From contig BCJJ01000006.1 in NCBI GenBank assembly GCA_039545355.1, positions 62,001 through 126,000 on the forward strand: a DNA stretch of 64,000 bases, written 5' to 3'. The position numbers were made by a program, and so were the translations under genes. Below, piece after piece: positions 1 to 10,926 of the stretch. The first letter of the stretch is position 1; each line of letters starts with the position of its first letter. The notes beneath the pieces were generated by a model. It saw only the letters and a list, made by a program, of their open reading frames with translations, did not search any database and was not told the origin of the DNA. The DNA comes from Trichosporon coremiiforme (lineage: Eukaryota > Basidiomycota > Tremellomycetes > Trichosporonales > Trichosporonaceae).

Positions 1-909
1 CATCTTCTTCGCGTGCACCTCGAGCGACGCGGCAGCGATCCAGCCCGGGGCGTGCTTCGGGTTACTCTGAATCAGATTCTGTAGCAGCTGGCGCGCCTGT
101 TTGATGTCGCCGATCTGCGCGTCCGTCTGCAACACCTGCGAGTTGAGGGCCGTCATGTATCCGCGCGGGTCAACCGAGGTGCTTGATCCATTAGCCGCAT
201 CGCCACTCGCCTGGTCCAGCTTCAGCGACAGGACACGGTCACGCGCCGTTCCCATCGCCACAAAGTCGGTCATCGTGCCGTCGCCGCCCTCGGGTCCGTC
301 GTCGATTTCGCCCATGAGCTGTGTGCTGGCCGCAGCGCCGGCGAGCACAGAGTCGGAGACCGCATAAAGTTTGCCGTTCTGGTTCTCCTCGAGTCGGGGA
401 TTGTGTTTCCGCCTCTTGCCTGTCATGTTGCCTGCTTCGGGGATCGCCTCCCAGTCCTCATCCTTGAGTACGCTGAGCCCACGCTTCAGATCCGCAAACT
501 GCGTCTGGATCTTGGGATTGTTCGCGCGTTCCCGTGCGGCAGCCTCCGCCTCAGCAGCCTCGCGCTGCGTCTTCCTCCTCTCGTCCATGCGCGCGTCGAC
601 CGCGTCCCAGATCCGGTCCGCCTCCTCGTCGTCCGCCTCGTACACCGTTCCAGCGAAGAGGTTGCGCTCGTTCTCGGGATCCTGGAACTGCTCTGGGTCC
701 GGAATCTCTTCACCGCGCTTCGCCATCGCCTCCTGGATGGTTTCGGCGGAGGGGCCCTCGCGTGCAGGACCAATGTCGGACCGCGTCGTGAAGCCGCTCG
801 CGCCACGTCCGAGACCAGCGACATACGACGCCGGAGCCTGCATGTTCAGGAAGGCATAGCGGTGCTCCTTCGGGATCGACCGCACTGTGCCGATGTGGTT
901 GCCCGACAT
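1..909 (-). CDS. PRP6: PRP6-type pre-mRNA splicing factor (U4/U6.U5 tri-snRNP), N-terminal 303 residues, truncated by window edge
   Basis: The complement reads open from an ATG at 909 to base 1 without an intron, giving 303 residues. Near the N-terminus is the block YVAGLGRGASGFTTRSDIGP, which I recognise as the PRP1/PRP6 N-terminal domain. A long acidic and charged helical stretch follows (FQDPENERNLFAGTVYEADD). The last residues (KQARQLLQNLIQSNPKHAPG) start the HAT/TPR repeat array that holds the tri-snRNP together. PRP6/PRPF6 proteins are about 900 residues, so roughly two thirds lies outside the window. Known role: bridging U5 and U4/U6 snRNPs in the nucleus. The gene is divergent from CFD1, with a 371-bp shared promoter region. 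The assignment rests on the N-terminal motif; the rest cannot be checked here. Confidence 0.9.
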   Translation of the reverse strand, partial: MSGNHIGTVRSIPKEHRYAFLNMQAPASYVAGLGRGASGFTTRSDIGPAREGPSAETIQEAMAKRGEEIPDPEQFQDPENERNLFAGTVYEADDEEADRIWDAVDARMDERRKTQREAAEAEAAARERANNPKIQTQFADLKRGLSVLKDEDWEAIPEAGNMTGKRRKHNPRLEENQNGKLYAVSDSVLAGAAASTQLMGEIDDGPEGGDGTMTDFVAMGTARDRVLSLKLDQASGDAANGSSTSVDPRGYMTALNSQVLQTDAQIGDIKQARQLLQNLIQSNPKHAPGWIAAASLEVHAKKM

Positions 910-1280
910 AGTGAAGCGTCGGCTGTGCCGTCAAAGGTTGTATCCGAGAGTAAGTTGGGGGCCGGTTTCGGTTTCGGTGTCGCTGGGGTTGGGTGGCGGC
1001 TTTTCGTCGTTCTTCGCTTGCTTTTACGTCGGATGCCCGTCGCTGGGCTCGAAATGGGAAAGAGTCTAGGATCAACAACAAGCAAAGGAGCATCGATCGC
1101 TGATGTCTGGTCGAATTCAAGATCGGTTGGTGGCAAAGTGGGGGTCGAATAAGCCACACCACGTGAGATATTTCGCCACTGTCATGTCCACCCAGACCCA
1201 GCCTCCACCGCAGACGCTCGAGTCACTTCGGCCGGCTGACCAAGCAGTCTCTACCACACTCTCCATCACCAGCAACGACA
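910..1280. promoter_or_regulatory. Shared intergenic region between divergent PRP6 and CFD1
   Basis: This 371-bp stretch separates two start codons that point away from each other, so it must hold both promoters. I see no convincing TATA box. A CCACACCACGTGAG segment at about 1153-1166 contains an E-box-like CACGTG. No other element is evident. Confidence 0.4.
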
Positions 1281-2435
1281 ATGAGCGAGCAGCCGCTGTC
1301 CACGCCGGTATCTCGGCGCCTTTCGAGCGTCAAGAACATCGTCATCGTGCTTTCGGGCAAAGGTGCGTAGTCTCATCTAGCTTTGATACTCATCTATGTC
1401 AAGCTAACCCCAGGCGGCGTCGGCAAGTCCTCTTCAGCAGTCCAACTCGCCCTCTCCCTCCTGAACACTGATCCGAATGTACGCGTCGGTCTCCTCGACC
1501 TGGACCTGACCGGTCCCTCCCTCCCGCGCATGGTGGGGCTGGACGACCCGAGCGCGACCGTGAAGCAGAGCAGCGCGGGCTGGGTCCCCGTGTACGTCGA
1601 CCAGGGGGGGCGGCTGGGCGTCATGTCGATCGGGTTCCTGCTGAAGAACCGAGGTGACAGTGTGGTCTGGCGCGGGCCGAAGAAGGACGGCATGATCCGC
1701 CAGTTCCTCCAGGAGGTGCGATGGGGAGACCTCGACTACCTCGTCATCGACACGCCGCCGGGCACGACGGACGAGCACATCAGCCTGCTCACCCATCTCC
1801 ACCCCCTCTTCACGCCCACGAAAGAGGCCCCGACAACACCAACCGCGGTCATGGTCACGACACCCCAGAAGACGGCTATCAACGACACGATCAAGAGCGT
1901 GTCATTCACGAGGAAGTTGGGTCTGCCCGTCCTCGGCGTTGTCGAGAATATGGCAGGATACGCGTGCCCATGCTGTGGCGAGATCAGCGCGTGTTTCGGC
2001 AAAGGAGGCGGAGAAGACATGGCCAAGGAGCAAGGGCTCGAGTTCCTCGGCAGCGTGCCCATTGACACGAAGCTGGTCGATCTGCTCGATGCCGTGAGCA
2101 AGGGGGAGCTGCCGGGCGAAGGTGCGAAGGGCGAGGCGGCGAATGCGAGCGCCGCGGGCGTTACTGCCTCTGCCGCCGGTACCGACGCCACGACGGGAGG
2201 AGAGGAGAGGACGGATGCGGCGGCCACGGCCCAGCCGACGGAGAGCAAGACGGAGCAATCATCAGAGATGACTAAAGCGAACGGAGTCAACGGCCACAGC
2301 AGCGAGCAGTTCCCCCTCCTGGACCGGTACAACGAGACGACCTCTGCGAAAGTCTGGAAGGAGATTGCGGGCAAGGCCGTGGACGACATCCAGAGGCGGA
2401 GGGGTGCGATTAGCCAGAAGCTGCAGGCTGCTTAG
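1281..2435 (+). CDS. CFD1: Cytosolic Fe-S cluster assembly ATPase Cfd1/NUBP2 (Mrp/NBP35 family)
   Basis: Two exons, 1281-1362 and 1414-2435, give 367 residues; the 51-nt intron splits the P-loop codons. The joined protein has the deviant Walker A GKGGVGKSS at about residues 26-34, the [12 protein letters not shown] block and [12 protein letters not shown], whose CxxC (about C212 and C215) binds the bridging cluster. Together these define Mrp/NBP35 ATPases. The short N-terminus without the extra four-cysteine motif of Nbp35 points to Cfd1. Known role: with Nbp35, scaffold for [4Fe-4S] clusters delivered to cytosolic and nuclear proteins. Odd: an Ala/Glu/Thr-rich insertion of about 70 residues sits before the C-terminal helix; yeast Cfd1 (about 293 aa) lacks it. 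The C-terminal helix [20 protein letters not shown] follows. Confidence 0.9.
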
Positions 2436-3362
2436 AGTAGAGTCAGATGTTGTATGCATAGCTTGATAGGTCTTGCCTAACCTCACCCTAACCTCACCGC
2501 GACATTATCACTTCTGTCCAATGTCCTACGGCTAACCATGGAGGACGGCTATGCAGTGCGAGCTACGCCGGAGCCGCGGTGCGATGCTGAGCGACGAGTG
2601 ATGGGATCAGAGGAGTGGTACCGAGCCCGGTGATGGAGTGAAGGTGGTGTGGTGAGTAGCGTGAGTAGCGTGAGCAACGTGAGCAACAACCACGTGTGGC
2701 CCGCCTTCGTAAAAAGGTGCGGCTCGACGCTCCTACAGATTAAACAACCCAGATCGGCCTCCCTCTTCCTGCTCGAACGCTAGCCCGTTTAGCTGACGAG
2801 AGGGGCGGATCTGCGATGGTTAATCTGTGGGGGCGAGGGACCGCTGAGCCATGACTTTTGCTCGCTGGCTTGCTTTGTGCGGCGGGGATAGAGGGTCAGG
2901 GCGGTTCGGGCGGGCGGGGCGGTTCGGGAGACTTAGGTGGTCTGGGAGGGGAGGAAGGGGGAGAGGTCAGTGAGACAGGGAGGAGAGGAATGAGCACAGT
3001 GTGACGTGGAGAGGTTGGAGGGGGAGGGACATGGAGAAGGGGTGCAGAGGGGAGGGGTGTGGGTGTGGGGGTGGGTTTGGTGAGCGAGACGATCCGACGC
3101 CGCACAGGGCGCCAGCCAGCAGCCTGCCGCATTGTCGCCTCACACCGGCTGGCGAGGCTTGAAGGGTTTTTGGCGCCCGGGCAGTGAGGCATGGCTGTCA
3201 TGGCTGGACTGGGTCTGCGTGTCTGCGATGGACATGCATGAGGTTGCACAATGTCTTGCTAAGGCCAAGTCGACATCTGGTCAGGGATGGAATGAGAGTA
3301 CCGCACTTGTCTTCGCTTCAGACAGTGGCAATCTAATACATTCTTAATGTGTCTATTCTAGC
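2436..3362. other. Convergent intergenic region with short repeats and a G-rich tract
   Basis: This 927-bp gap lies between the 3' ends of CFD1 and LHS1. At 2652-2690 a 9-bp unit (GTGAGTAGC, then GTGAGCAAC) is tandemly repeated. From about 2885 to 3080 the plus strand is strongly purine/G-rich with many GGGAGG and GGGTGTG runs. A proline-rich open frame on the complement at 2896-3249 is explained by that composition and is not called as a gene. Confidence 0.5.
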
Positions 3363-6038
3363 TTAAAGCTCGTCATGCTTGATCTCCTCCTCTTCCCGAG
3401 GCGGCTCCTCAAAGACCTTCTGCTCTGTCTCCTCGACGACCACCTCTTCAGCCTCAGCCTCAGCCTTGGGCTTCTCCTTCTTCTCCTCCTGCTCCGCCTT
3501 AGGCACGACCTTCTTCTTCGGCCTGGGGACGCGGGGGTCCTTCCTCTTCTCGAGTGTCTGGACATAGACCTGGAGTGCCTTGCCCTTATCGTCGAGATCC
3601 TTGCTGAAGATCACAGGGTCTGCCTTCATGTCCCCGTTCAGCTTGACCTGTTCCGTCATGAGCGGGTCGATCCAGCCCTCGTACTCCTTCAGCATGTTTG
3701 CGACCTTGAGCAGCTCCTCCTCCGTGTACTTGGGGGGCGCGACGGGGTTCTCATCCGTCGCGCTCTCGGCGGCCTTGAGCGCGTCGGTGCGGTTCTTCGT
3801 CGCCGCGAGCAGGAACGCGCGCCCCGCGTGCATCGCCTGCTGGAACTTCTCGACCGCGGTCGGACGCGACATCCACTCCGTGTACCGCGTCGCGATCGGC
3901 GCTTCGAGTGCTTCCAGTTCGGTCAGACGCGAGACCAGATCGCCAGCGGGAGCACTCTCGGCGTACTCGTGCAGCCACTCGAACGCAGCCGCGAGGCCAG
4001 AGGACAGACGCTCGCGCTCCCCGTCAGTACCAAAGTCGAAGAGAGCCTTGCTGTCGGGCTCGTCGGAGAGATAGTTCTGCACGCGGTACAGGTACCCCTC
4101 GAGACGGTTGCGGGCCTCCTCCCTCGCACGCTGGGCGGCTTCGTACACGCCAATGCTCGCCAGACGCTCCTTCGTGATGCGCTTCTCATCCTTGGACATT
4201 GTCTTGAAGAGCGGTTTCGAGGTGTACTTCAGGATGACGCGGGGGGACTTCTTGGGCTTCTCGGCCACCTCGGCCTTCTCGGCGGCGGTCTTGTTCTCGG
4301 CTCCCTCGGCGGCGGCGTCCGCGTCGGCGGAAGGCTCCGCCTTGTCCTTCTTCCCGAACAGACCGCCGAGAACGCCCTTAGCCTTCTCGGGGACGTCGGT
4401 CTCGTTGCTAGTCAGAGCCGCCTGGGCGACGGAGAAGAAGCCGCGCTTGTCGAGGCGCAGCGTCAGGTTCACAACGGGCTCAGGGGCAGAGAAGTTAGCG
4501 AGGGCGGCGGAGATGTCGGGGATGTTGACCTCGAGGATCGGGCTGCCGCTCTGTTCGAACACGAGGTCGAGCTTGTCCTCCGGCTTGAGGAGGAGAGTCT
4601 TGCGCTCGCCCTGAACAGTGCCCTTGGGGAACACGACATCGCCGTGGAGCGAGTAGTCGTAGCTCGAGTGCTCGTCGATCTCGATAGACTTCATCTTGAA
4701 CTGCCTCGAGACGCTGGCGCCGTAGAACGCCGCGCCGAGCACGGCCGCCTCGTCGCCGTTCACGCTCTGCGCAACCTTGTCGTCCTTTCCGCTGAGGGTT
4801 TCGCGGACCGCGGTCTGCACCATGGGGACACGCGCGTTGCCGCCGAACAGGAGGACCGAGGTGATGTCGTCAATCGAGAGACCGGCATCCTTGAGCGCGT
4901 TCTTGATCGGGGCGGCGAACTGCGGCAGCTTCTTGGCCATCTTGTCCTCGAGCTGCTCGCGTGAGACTAAGCCGCGGAAGTCGAGGTCGTCGAAGAGCGA
5001 CTCGACGCTAGCCTGCGCCTCCTGGTTCGCGCTCAGGATCTGCTTCACGCGGACGGCCTCCTTGGACAGCCTGGCCATCGCGCGCGCGTCGTCCTTGATA
5101 TCTCCGCGCGACGTCTTCTTCACGAACGCCTCTTGGATCAGGTCCCGCGTTGCAATGTCCAGGTTCACGGCACCGACGTGCTCGTACCCGACCGCGAGGG
5201 CCTCGACGTGCGTCGTGTTGATGAAGTGCTTCGACTTGGGCGTCACACGCTCGCTAGTCTGGTACATCGCCAGCACGGTCGCGGACGTGTAGATCGCGCC
5301 CGAGTCGTAGACAACGTGGTACTCCTTCTCGCCCTCGCCCGTCGCCGGGTCGAAAGTGGGGAACGTCCGCGTCATGGCGTAGTTGAGTCCGACGGCGGTG
5401 CCCTCCCCGATCATCGCGAGGCACTGGAGACCCTGCAGTTCGAGCGCGTCGCGGTACGCACGGCGTTGCTGCTGGTCAAACCAGTTTGGGACGGTGACGA
5501 CGACCTGCGAGACAGTGTCGGGCGCGGCGGCCTCGTCGGCGAGACCCTTGAAGTAGGCGATCTGATGAGCGAGGAGGTCGACTGGCGTCCACGCTGCGTC
5601 GGCGGAGGGGGAAGGCTTGATGTGATCCGGGACGTTGGCGTGCTTGAAGATGAGCGAGCCGTCGTCGGTCAGTAGAGGCGGATTGGGGTAGATCGGGAGA
5701 TCGGGGACTTCAGTCGCGGCAATCAGCGGCTTGACGTAGGGGAAGTGGGTGGAGGGGAAGCGCGATGCCTGAATGTCAGCTATGCTGTGCTGTGTCGCCC
5801 GTCAGCTACTCACGGACATCTTGCCCTCGGCGCCGAAGACACGGTCATTCTTCTTCCATCCTACGACGGAAGATATCTTGCGCTTGGCGTCGCGGTCGAG
5901 AAGGACGTCGAATGGTGTGCCGGGCTTGACGAGGGAGAGTTTTGTGAACTCTGCTCCATAATCGATGGCGAGGATTGCGCCCTGGACCAATGGTGAGAGC
6001 AGGGCGAACAGCAGGAGGAGGCACTGGTGCAACCTCAT
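3363..6038 (-). CDS. LHS1: ER-lumenal large Hsp70 (Lhs1/HYOU1/GRP170 family) with C-terminal HDEL
   Basis: Two exons on the complement, 6038-5814 and 5768-3363 (45-nt intron, phase 0), give 876 residues; yeast Lhs1 has 881. Residues 1-20 (MRLHQCLLLLFALLSPLVQG) are a signal peptide. The Hsp70-type ATPase starts at AILAIDYGAEFTKLS, and SVLLFGGNARVPMVQ is the second phosphate/adenosine region. An acidic, Lys/Glu-rich segment and the extended helical C-terminus typical of Hsp110/GRP170 follow, and the protein ends KHDEL, the ER retrieval signal. Known role: nucleotide exchange factor for Kar2/BiP and a holdase helping import and folding in the ER. The upstream region carries a UPRE-like site (see 6121-6128), which fits induction by the unfolded protein response. 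Good codon use and length make this secure. Confidence 0.94.
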
Positions 6039-6786
6039 GGTGTCTGGTGTGTGGTTTTTGTTGCACGCGGAGATGCGGAGTGATCGTTGTGGTTATAAGA
6101 GCAAGAGCAAAGAAACGGCGACACGTCATGTTCGTCGTGTCCGGAGTCTTCCACGGAAATCGCCACGGAGACAGCCAAGACCTCCACGCCCTCCACCAAG
6201 CCTCCACCGAGATCACCGCACGCCCTGCCACGTTGCGTGCTTTGTTGCCACCCAGCCACCCCTTGATTACGTTTCTGCTTCCGCTAAGCTAATCCGGCCG
6301 GTGCTGAATACCCCGCATTTGCATCGCTTCCTAATCACCGCACACACGCTTGAATCTCACCATGTCGACCTCGAACATTGCCGACGTTATTGGCAGCGTC
6401 CTCAATTAAAGTACAGTACTCCATGTCAGCTAGCTGTGTATCAGTTGTGTTGTACGGTATACTTGATCATTTTGTCAATGTATGGTACCTGCGATTGCTC
6501 CAAGGCCGAGTCGTTGCGTCGGTCGTTCTTGATCCTTGATCTGCTCTGCTATCGCCATCCACAATGCAGGATTGGTCCCGCTAATAGCCTTCCGTTCAGA
6601 TCTCGCTCTTCGCCTATTCTAAATGGCGACTAATCACAAGCCTAATCACAGGGCTCACTCCCCCTGAAACCGCTATTACCCGTGCGCCGGGCCGGACACG
6701 CTCACACGCGCGCGTCACTCACTCGTCAACATTCACAAGGCGATACATTCCCCTTGCCAGCATCGCTCTCCTCATCGCCACCTACC
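6039..6786. promoter_or_regulatory. Divergent promoter region between LHS1 and the CUE-domain gene
   Basis: This 748-bp stretch separates two divergent start codons. The LHS1 side has TTATAA at 6093-6098 and ACACGTCA at 6121-6128. The middle (6300-6640) is clearly more AT-rich than the flanks and holds no supported gene. A pyrimidine-rich leader precedes the CUE-gene ATG. Confidence 0.5.
6121..6128 (-). promoter_or_regulatory. UPRE-like site TGACGTGT upstream of LHS1
   Basis: On the strand of LHS1 this reads TGACGTGT, 83-90 nt before the ATG. The metazoan/fungal UPR bZIP (Xbp1/Hac1-type) consensus is TGACGTG followed by G or A, so this is a one-base variant at the last position. A matching site lies at almost the same distance before the PDI gene. 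A single 7-mer match could be chance; the paired position makes it more interesting. Confidence 0.35.
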
Positions 6787-8547
6787 ATGTCTGACACAAA
6801 CAAAGACGAAGACACCAAGGCAGCCCTCGCAGAGGCCACCGCCACTGACCTCGCCGACAAGCCCGCAGTCAACGAGGACAAGACCGAGACAACCACCAAG
6901 GCGGATGACGCAAGCGCTACCAAGGACTTGAAGGACTCGGAGGGCGGAAAGGACCAAAGGGACACAAAGGACGCAAAGAACGCTGAGGTCACCCCCGCCA
7001 TTGCTACCGCCGAGGAGGACGACGATGACGACTCGGTCAAGAATGTCCCTGTCAAGTCCAAGGATGCCAAGGACGGGGCAGTGAAGCCGGCCGTGACCAC
7101 CGATGCGAAGGGCGAATCCGCTGCGCCCAAGGCCGAAGATGCCAAGCCGGCTGCCGCCGACGCGACTGCCCCTACCGCCATCACCGAGACGACCACTCCC
7201 GTCGCTCCTGCTGCTGTCGCGCCGCCAGCCGCCCCCTCGCCGGCGCCCGACGCCTCCCCCGAGGTCCGCGAGCTGCACGCCATGTTCCCCAGCATCGAGA
7301 TCGGCGTGATCGCCATCGTGCTCGAGTCGGTCGGCGGGTCTCAAGACCGCGCCATAGAGCAGCTTCTGGCGATGAACGATCCCGACTTCCGGCCCGACGA
7401 CGCATCCGCCCGCCAAGCCGAATTGGACAGGCAGGCCGACCTCGACGCCGAGTTTGCCCGCGCCCTCATAATGCAGGAGCAGGAAGACGAGCGCGCGCAG
7501 CGGCGGACCCGCCCCGGCCACGGCGCGGGCGGCATCCCCTCCGACCCGAGCCAGCTGCCGTACCAGCCCCGCGTGCGCCGTTCCCGTCCCCATCCCGAAG
7601 ACGCCGAGGGACAACATGGCCAGCAAGCGGGCCAGCAAGGTCATGGCCAGGGGGAGGACCAGTTCGCCGCGTTCGAGGAGCGCGTGACCCAGATTGCGGA
7701 GCAGGGGCGGCAGACGTTCAACACGCTCTTCAACCGCGCCAGGGCCAAGTACGACGAGTTTGCGGCGCAGCAGCATGCCGCTGCCGTGGCGAGGCAACAG
7801 GCGCAGGCGGAGGGGAATGGCGGCCCAGCCGCCAACGCTGGACTGGGGAACTGGCAGAACCGCGCCAGCGGAGCTGCAGCCGGCGCGGTGGCCGGCGCCA
7901 GTGGGCTCGCGGCGGGTGCGAGTGCGCGGTTGAACGCGCTCTGGGGAACTGGACAGCAACAGCAGCAGGGGTGAGTTATGAAGTCGGATGTAATAACTGA
8001 CAAGGCCAGGCCGGAGCGCGCAGACAGCACTTCGCCAAGTGGACGACAGCCCGCCGCGCGCTGGTCCCCGACCGACTCTTATGAGGACATGCACGACGCC
8101 CAGCCGCTCAGCACGGGCGCGACTATCAATGTCGGCGGGCGCGCGAGTCCGAGGGACGGGGCGACCCCGCCGCCCTCAGCGCAGGGCGGGCAGGCGAGCA
8201 AGATTGACATGGGTACGTAACTCTACTCCTCCTTCACAGCTATGTCTACTGGCGTGATAGCTGACGTGCCAGCGAAACTCGGCTTCCTGCCCAAGAAACG
8301 CGTCGATCTCATGTCCTCGTCCGCCTCTCCTGCCGCCGCTGCCGCCGGACCGGGTAACGCGAGCGCGACGTCCCTCGCATCAGGCGAGAGCGGGAAGAGC
8401 CTCGTGGACAAGATCCCCAAGAGCCCGGTGGGCGAGACGAGCCCGCACACGCTTGGAGACAGCGATGACGAGGAGCTCGAGTATACTGAGTAAGCTGCCT
8501 GGAGACACAACAGCTGACAGGACAGGAACCCGTTTGACAAGAAGTAG
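6787..8547 (+). CDS. CUE5: CUE-domain ubiquitin-binding protein (Cue5-like)
   Basis: Four exons, 6787-7970, 8010-8212, 8273-8489 and 8526-8547, give 541 residues. The N-terminal 150 residues are low-complexity Lys/Asp/Ala/Thr. A CUE domain follows at about 157-200, with the diagnostic MFP (HAMFPSIEIGVIAIVLESVG) and the C-terminal AIEQLL helix. A Q/A-rich region comes next, then KLGFLPKKRVDLM. The last exon is only 22 nt and is supported because splicing removes a TAA and yields ENPFDKK, like the conserved tail of fungal Cue5 proteins. Known role of Cue5: ubiquitin-binding receptor in selective autophagy of aggregates and proteasomes. Family assignment is firm at the domain level; strict orthology to yeast Cue5 is inferred. 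Confidence 0.85.
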
Positions 8548-9125
8548 CGGCATATAGAGGTCAGAAGTAGCATGTATCTGCAGAAAAGGGCGGGACAACG
8601 CATATACGATGGTAACTCCACTCACGGCGCTCTTGTCACTCATCGCAGGGGGCGAAGGGTCTCATTCTTAAGCTACTATCGCAGGGCGATCTGTTTTCTG
8701 GCCTCAACTACATCCCCGCCTGGCGCGGAAGTCGCACGACAGCGCCACATGCCGTCGTCCCGCGTTGAACACAAGCCTCACTCATGCACAGCCCTCTTGT
8801 TGCTCTCGCGCTCTCAGATAACGGACGCGTGGGAGCTCGATCGTTCCGTGCGCTTGTCCTGCGTCGGCAGGATGTGTGGTCCATGAAGCGATGGATCCAG
8901 AAGGGTCACGCCGACGGCGTCTTCTAGGCAAAAGAGCTCGAGCCCTTCATTGATCAGGACGAATAAGGAGGATGCGCAGAACGCACCACCCTTGTCTCAT
9001 ACAGTTGGCCCTCACTGCCCACATCGTCGTCCACTGCGGCATGCATGCATTGTTGTATATCGAACCCACGGTACAGCTACTGACCGCTCCCACTCCGCTG
9101 AGCGGTCGCGCTGTTTACTCCCAGG
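8548..9125. other. Convergent intergenic region, nothing recognised
   Basis: 578 bp between the 3' ends of the CUE gene and the F-box gene. I see only 3'-UTR-like sequence and no RNA gene, repeat or supported reading frame. Confidence 0.4.
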
Positions 9126-10367
9126 TCACACCCCAGTGTCGGTGTGAGCAAGGAACGGCGCGATCTCCTTGTGCGAGAAGACGTCTTCGGCGTGGCCATC
9201 TGTGATCCATTCGCGAAGGGAAACACATTCCAGCGCAGGCGGCTCGCACTCGAGATACCCCCTCCTCTTGAACGATGCGTCGAAGCGCGTAGCGACGTCG
9301 CACTCGAAGCCCTGCTCCGTCTCGCACTCGACGCCGCGGCCCCTGCGCGCGGCGTCCAGATTTACGAGCATGATATGCTTCAAGCCGCCGTTCGGGCCCG
9401 TGTGCATCTTGACAGTGCGCACAGCCTCGCCCAAGCCAAACCACATCCTGTTCAGGGCCGTGCAGTCTCCGGGCTCTTCGAGCTCCCAGGGATCCTCGTC
9501 CGCGTAGTGAGTACAGGGTGGCAGCCAGACCATATCCGGCGCGCCCGTCCAGAAGACAATCGTGAGGAGTTCGCAACGCCACGGTGGCCCGGGCTGGACG
9601 CCCCAGCGCACCTTCCCGTCGGAACAGAACCCCGCCAGGGGCTCCTCCCAGGGATGCTTGGCGCGGATGTACTCTGTGTCCAGGGGTGCCGAGTTGACGA
9701 CGAGGACGCACTCGTCCGTCACGATGTCGTTGGGAAAGAGGAGAGGCGCGTCCGGCCCATCGAACCACATCACCGGCGCATCGCGGAATACGAGCTTGCT
9801 CGGCCGCGCGCACCAGAGCGACGAGAAGTCGATGTAGAAGCACCGGTGCCGGCAGGTCGCGAACTCATCGGCTCCGTCCTCGTCGTAGTCGGGGGTGGGG
9901 TTGTGGTGCCCCTCCTCGCCGTCGTGGACGAAGGTCGAGAACATCTCACCCGAAGACCTGGCGTGCGTTGGGCAGCTGAACAGCTCTATCCAGAGTACGT
10001 CAAGCGCCGTCACCTCGCCTGGGTTGAATGCCCGGTGACCCTGAAGGAAGCGGAAGGTCGTGCAGTCGCGCACGGCGTGCTTCCGGAGCTTCAGCACCCT
10101 GATGTCACGGAAGATTGAGGCCCGCTGATCGGCGGTGAGGGACGCGACTCCGAGCTCCGGCAGGTCGAGGAATGGGTAGGGACTTGCGGCTCCAGGGAAA
10201 TGGTAACCGAGCCTCGAGAAGTTGCAGTAGCGGTACAGGAGAGGGCGGATGATTGAAGCGAAAAGCTGGTTCACCAGGCGCAGGCTGCGGAGATCGTGCT
10301 CGCCGAGATATGGGAGGACCATCTGCCACAGCTCGACGGGCAGGTGGGGTAAGGTGTCGCTGTCCAT
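9126..10367 (-). CDS. F-box protein, single exon
   Basis: An uninterrupted 413-residue frame on the complement. Residues 7-50 form an F-box: LPHLPVELWQMVLPYLGEHD followed by LRSLRLVNQLFASIIRPLLY, with the usual LP-x-E-LW start and a hydrophobic C-terminal helix. F-box proteins join Skp1 and Cullin-1 to recruit substrates for ubiquitylation. The remaining 360 residues show no LRR, WD40 or Kelch pattern that I recognise, so the target is unknown. A decayed relative lies directly upstream (10927-11660) on the same strand and shares both end blocks, suggesting a local tandem duplication of a lineage-specific F-box family. The ATG at 10367 is the first in frame and opens directly into the F-box. 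Confidence 0.76.
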   Translation of the reverse strand: MDSDTLPHLPVELWQMVLPYLGEHDLRSLRLVNQLFASIIRPLLYRYCNFSRLGYHFPGAASPYPFLDLPELGVASLTADQRASIFRDIRVLKLRKHAVRDCTTFRFLQGHRAFNPGEVTALDVLWIELFSCPTHARSSGEMFSTFVHDGEEGHHNPTPDYDEDGADEFATCRHRCFYIDFSSLWCARPSKLVFRDAPVMWFDGPDAPLLFPNDIVTDECVLVVNSAPLDTEYIRAKHPWEEPLAGFCSDGKVRWGVQPGPPWRCELLTIVFWTGAPDMVWLPPCTHYADEDPWELEEPGDCTALNRMWFGLGEAVRTVKMHTGPNGGLKHIMLVNLDAARRGRGVECETEQGFECDVATRFDASFKRRGYLECEPPALECVSLREWITDGHAEDVFSHKEIAPFLAHTDTGV

Positions 10368-10926
10368 GATGAGAGGGTCGTTCGCTGAGCGGGTGAGAGG
10401 GAGGTGTTGTCAAAGTGCAAACGTTGCACTTCTGCTCAACTCTTAAAGCGCAAGGCGTGTAGATCTCGTTGCCAGATGGCGTACCGAAAGGGTCAAAGCG
10501 TGGTAGGGATGACCCTTCACTATCAGCTGCGGAATCACCCCGGAGCACCACCGGCCCTTGTAACAATACTGCATGCATGTTGCTTTGGACAGTGCCCGCT
10601 TGGGGCTCACGTTCACCGCCGCCATCCCTTGCTTCGGCATCCTCCCGGGGCGGGACCTTCGACGTATTCTCCTCGTCGCCGTCGTCCAACGTCTGCGAAA
10701 CGGCCGGTGTCCTCAGCGGAGAGGTCTCGCTGTCTCAGTCGGCAGCTGCCCTCATGGGCTACACGGATTCTGAGATCGGTTCCTCCGTCCGTTCGTCTGG
10801 GGCGAACAGCAGCAAGTCGTCTATGTCGTCACCGTTCAGATGTCGAACACGCAGCCAGCCGGGAGTCGTTCATTTGTTTAATTCCGATTCGAAGGCGAAC
10901 CAAGCGCCAGATGGACCCTGAGCGAC
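10368..10926. other. Gap between F-box gene and its broken copy; weak open frame on plus strand
   Basis: A 150-codon Ser-rich frame runs 10469-10921 on the plus strand (begins MPDGVPKGSKRG), with no recognisable domain and no clear start context. It could be a small gene, but composition alone could produce it, so I do not call it. The rest should hold the F-box gene promoter. Confidence 0.25.

Noticed and set aside
2896..3249. 117-codon Pro-rich frame on the complement
   Set aside because: Produced by a purine-rich tract; lies in a convergent 3' region with no start context.
3375..4964. 529-codon plus-strand frame antisense to LHS1
   Set aside because: Leu/Arg/Gly-rich shadow of a GC-rich gene on the other strand; no domain, and LHS1 is certain.
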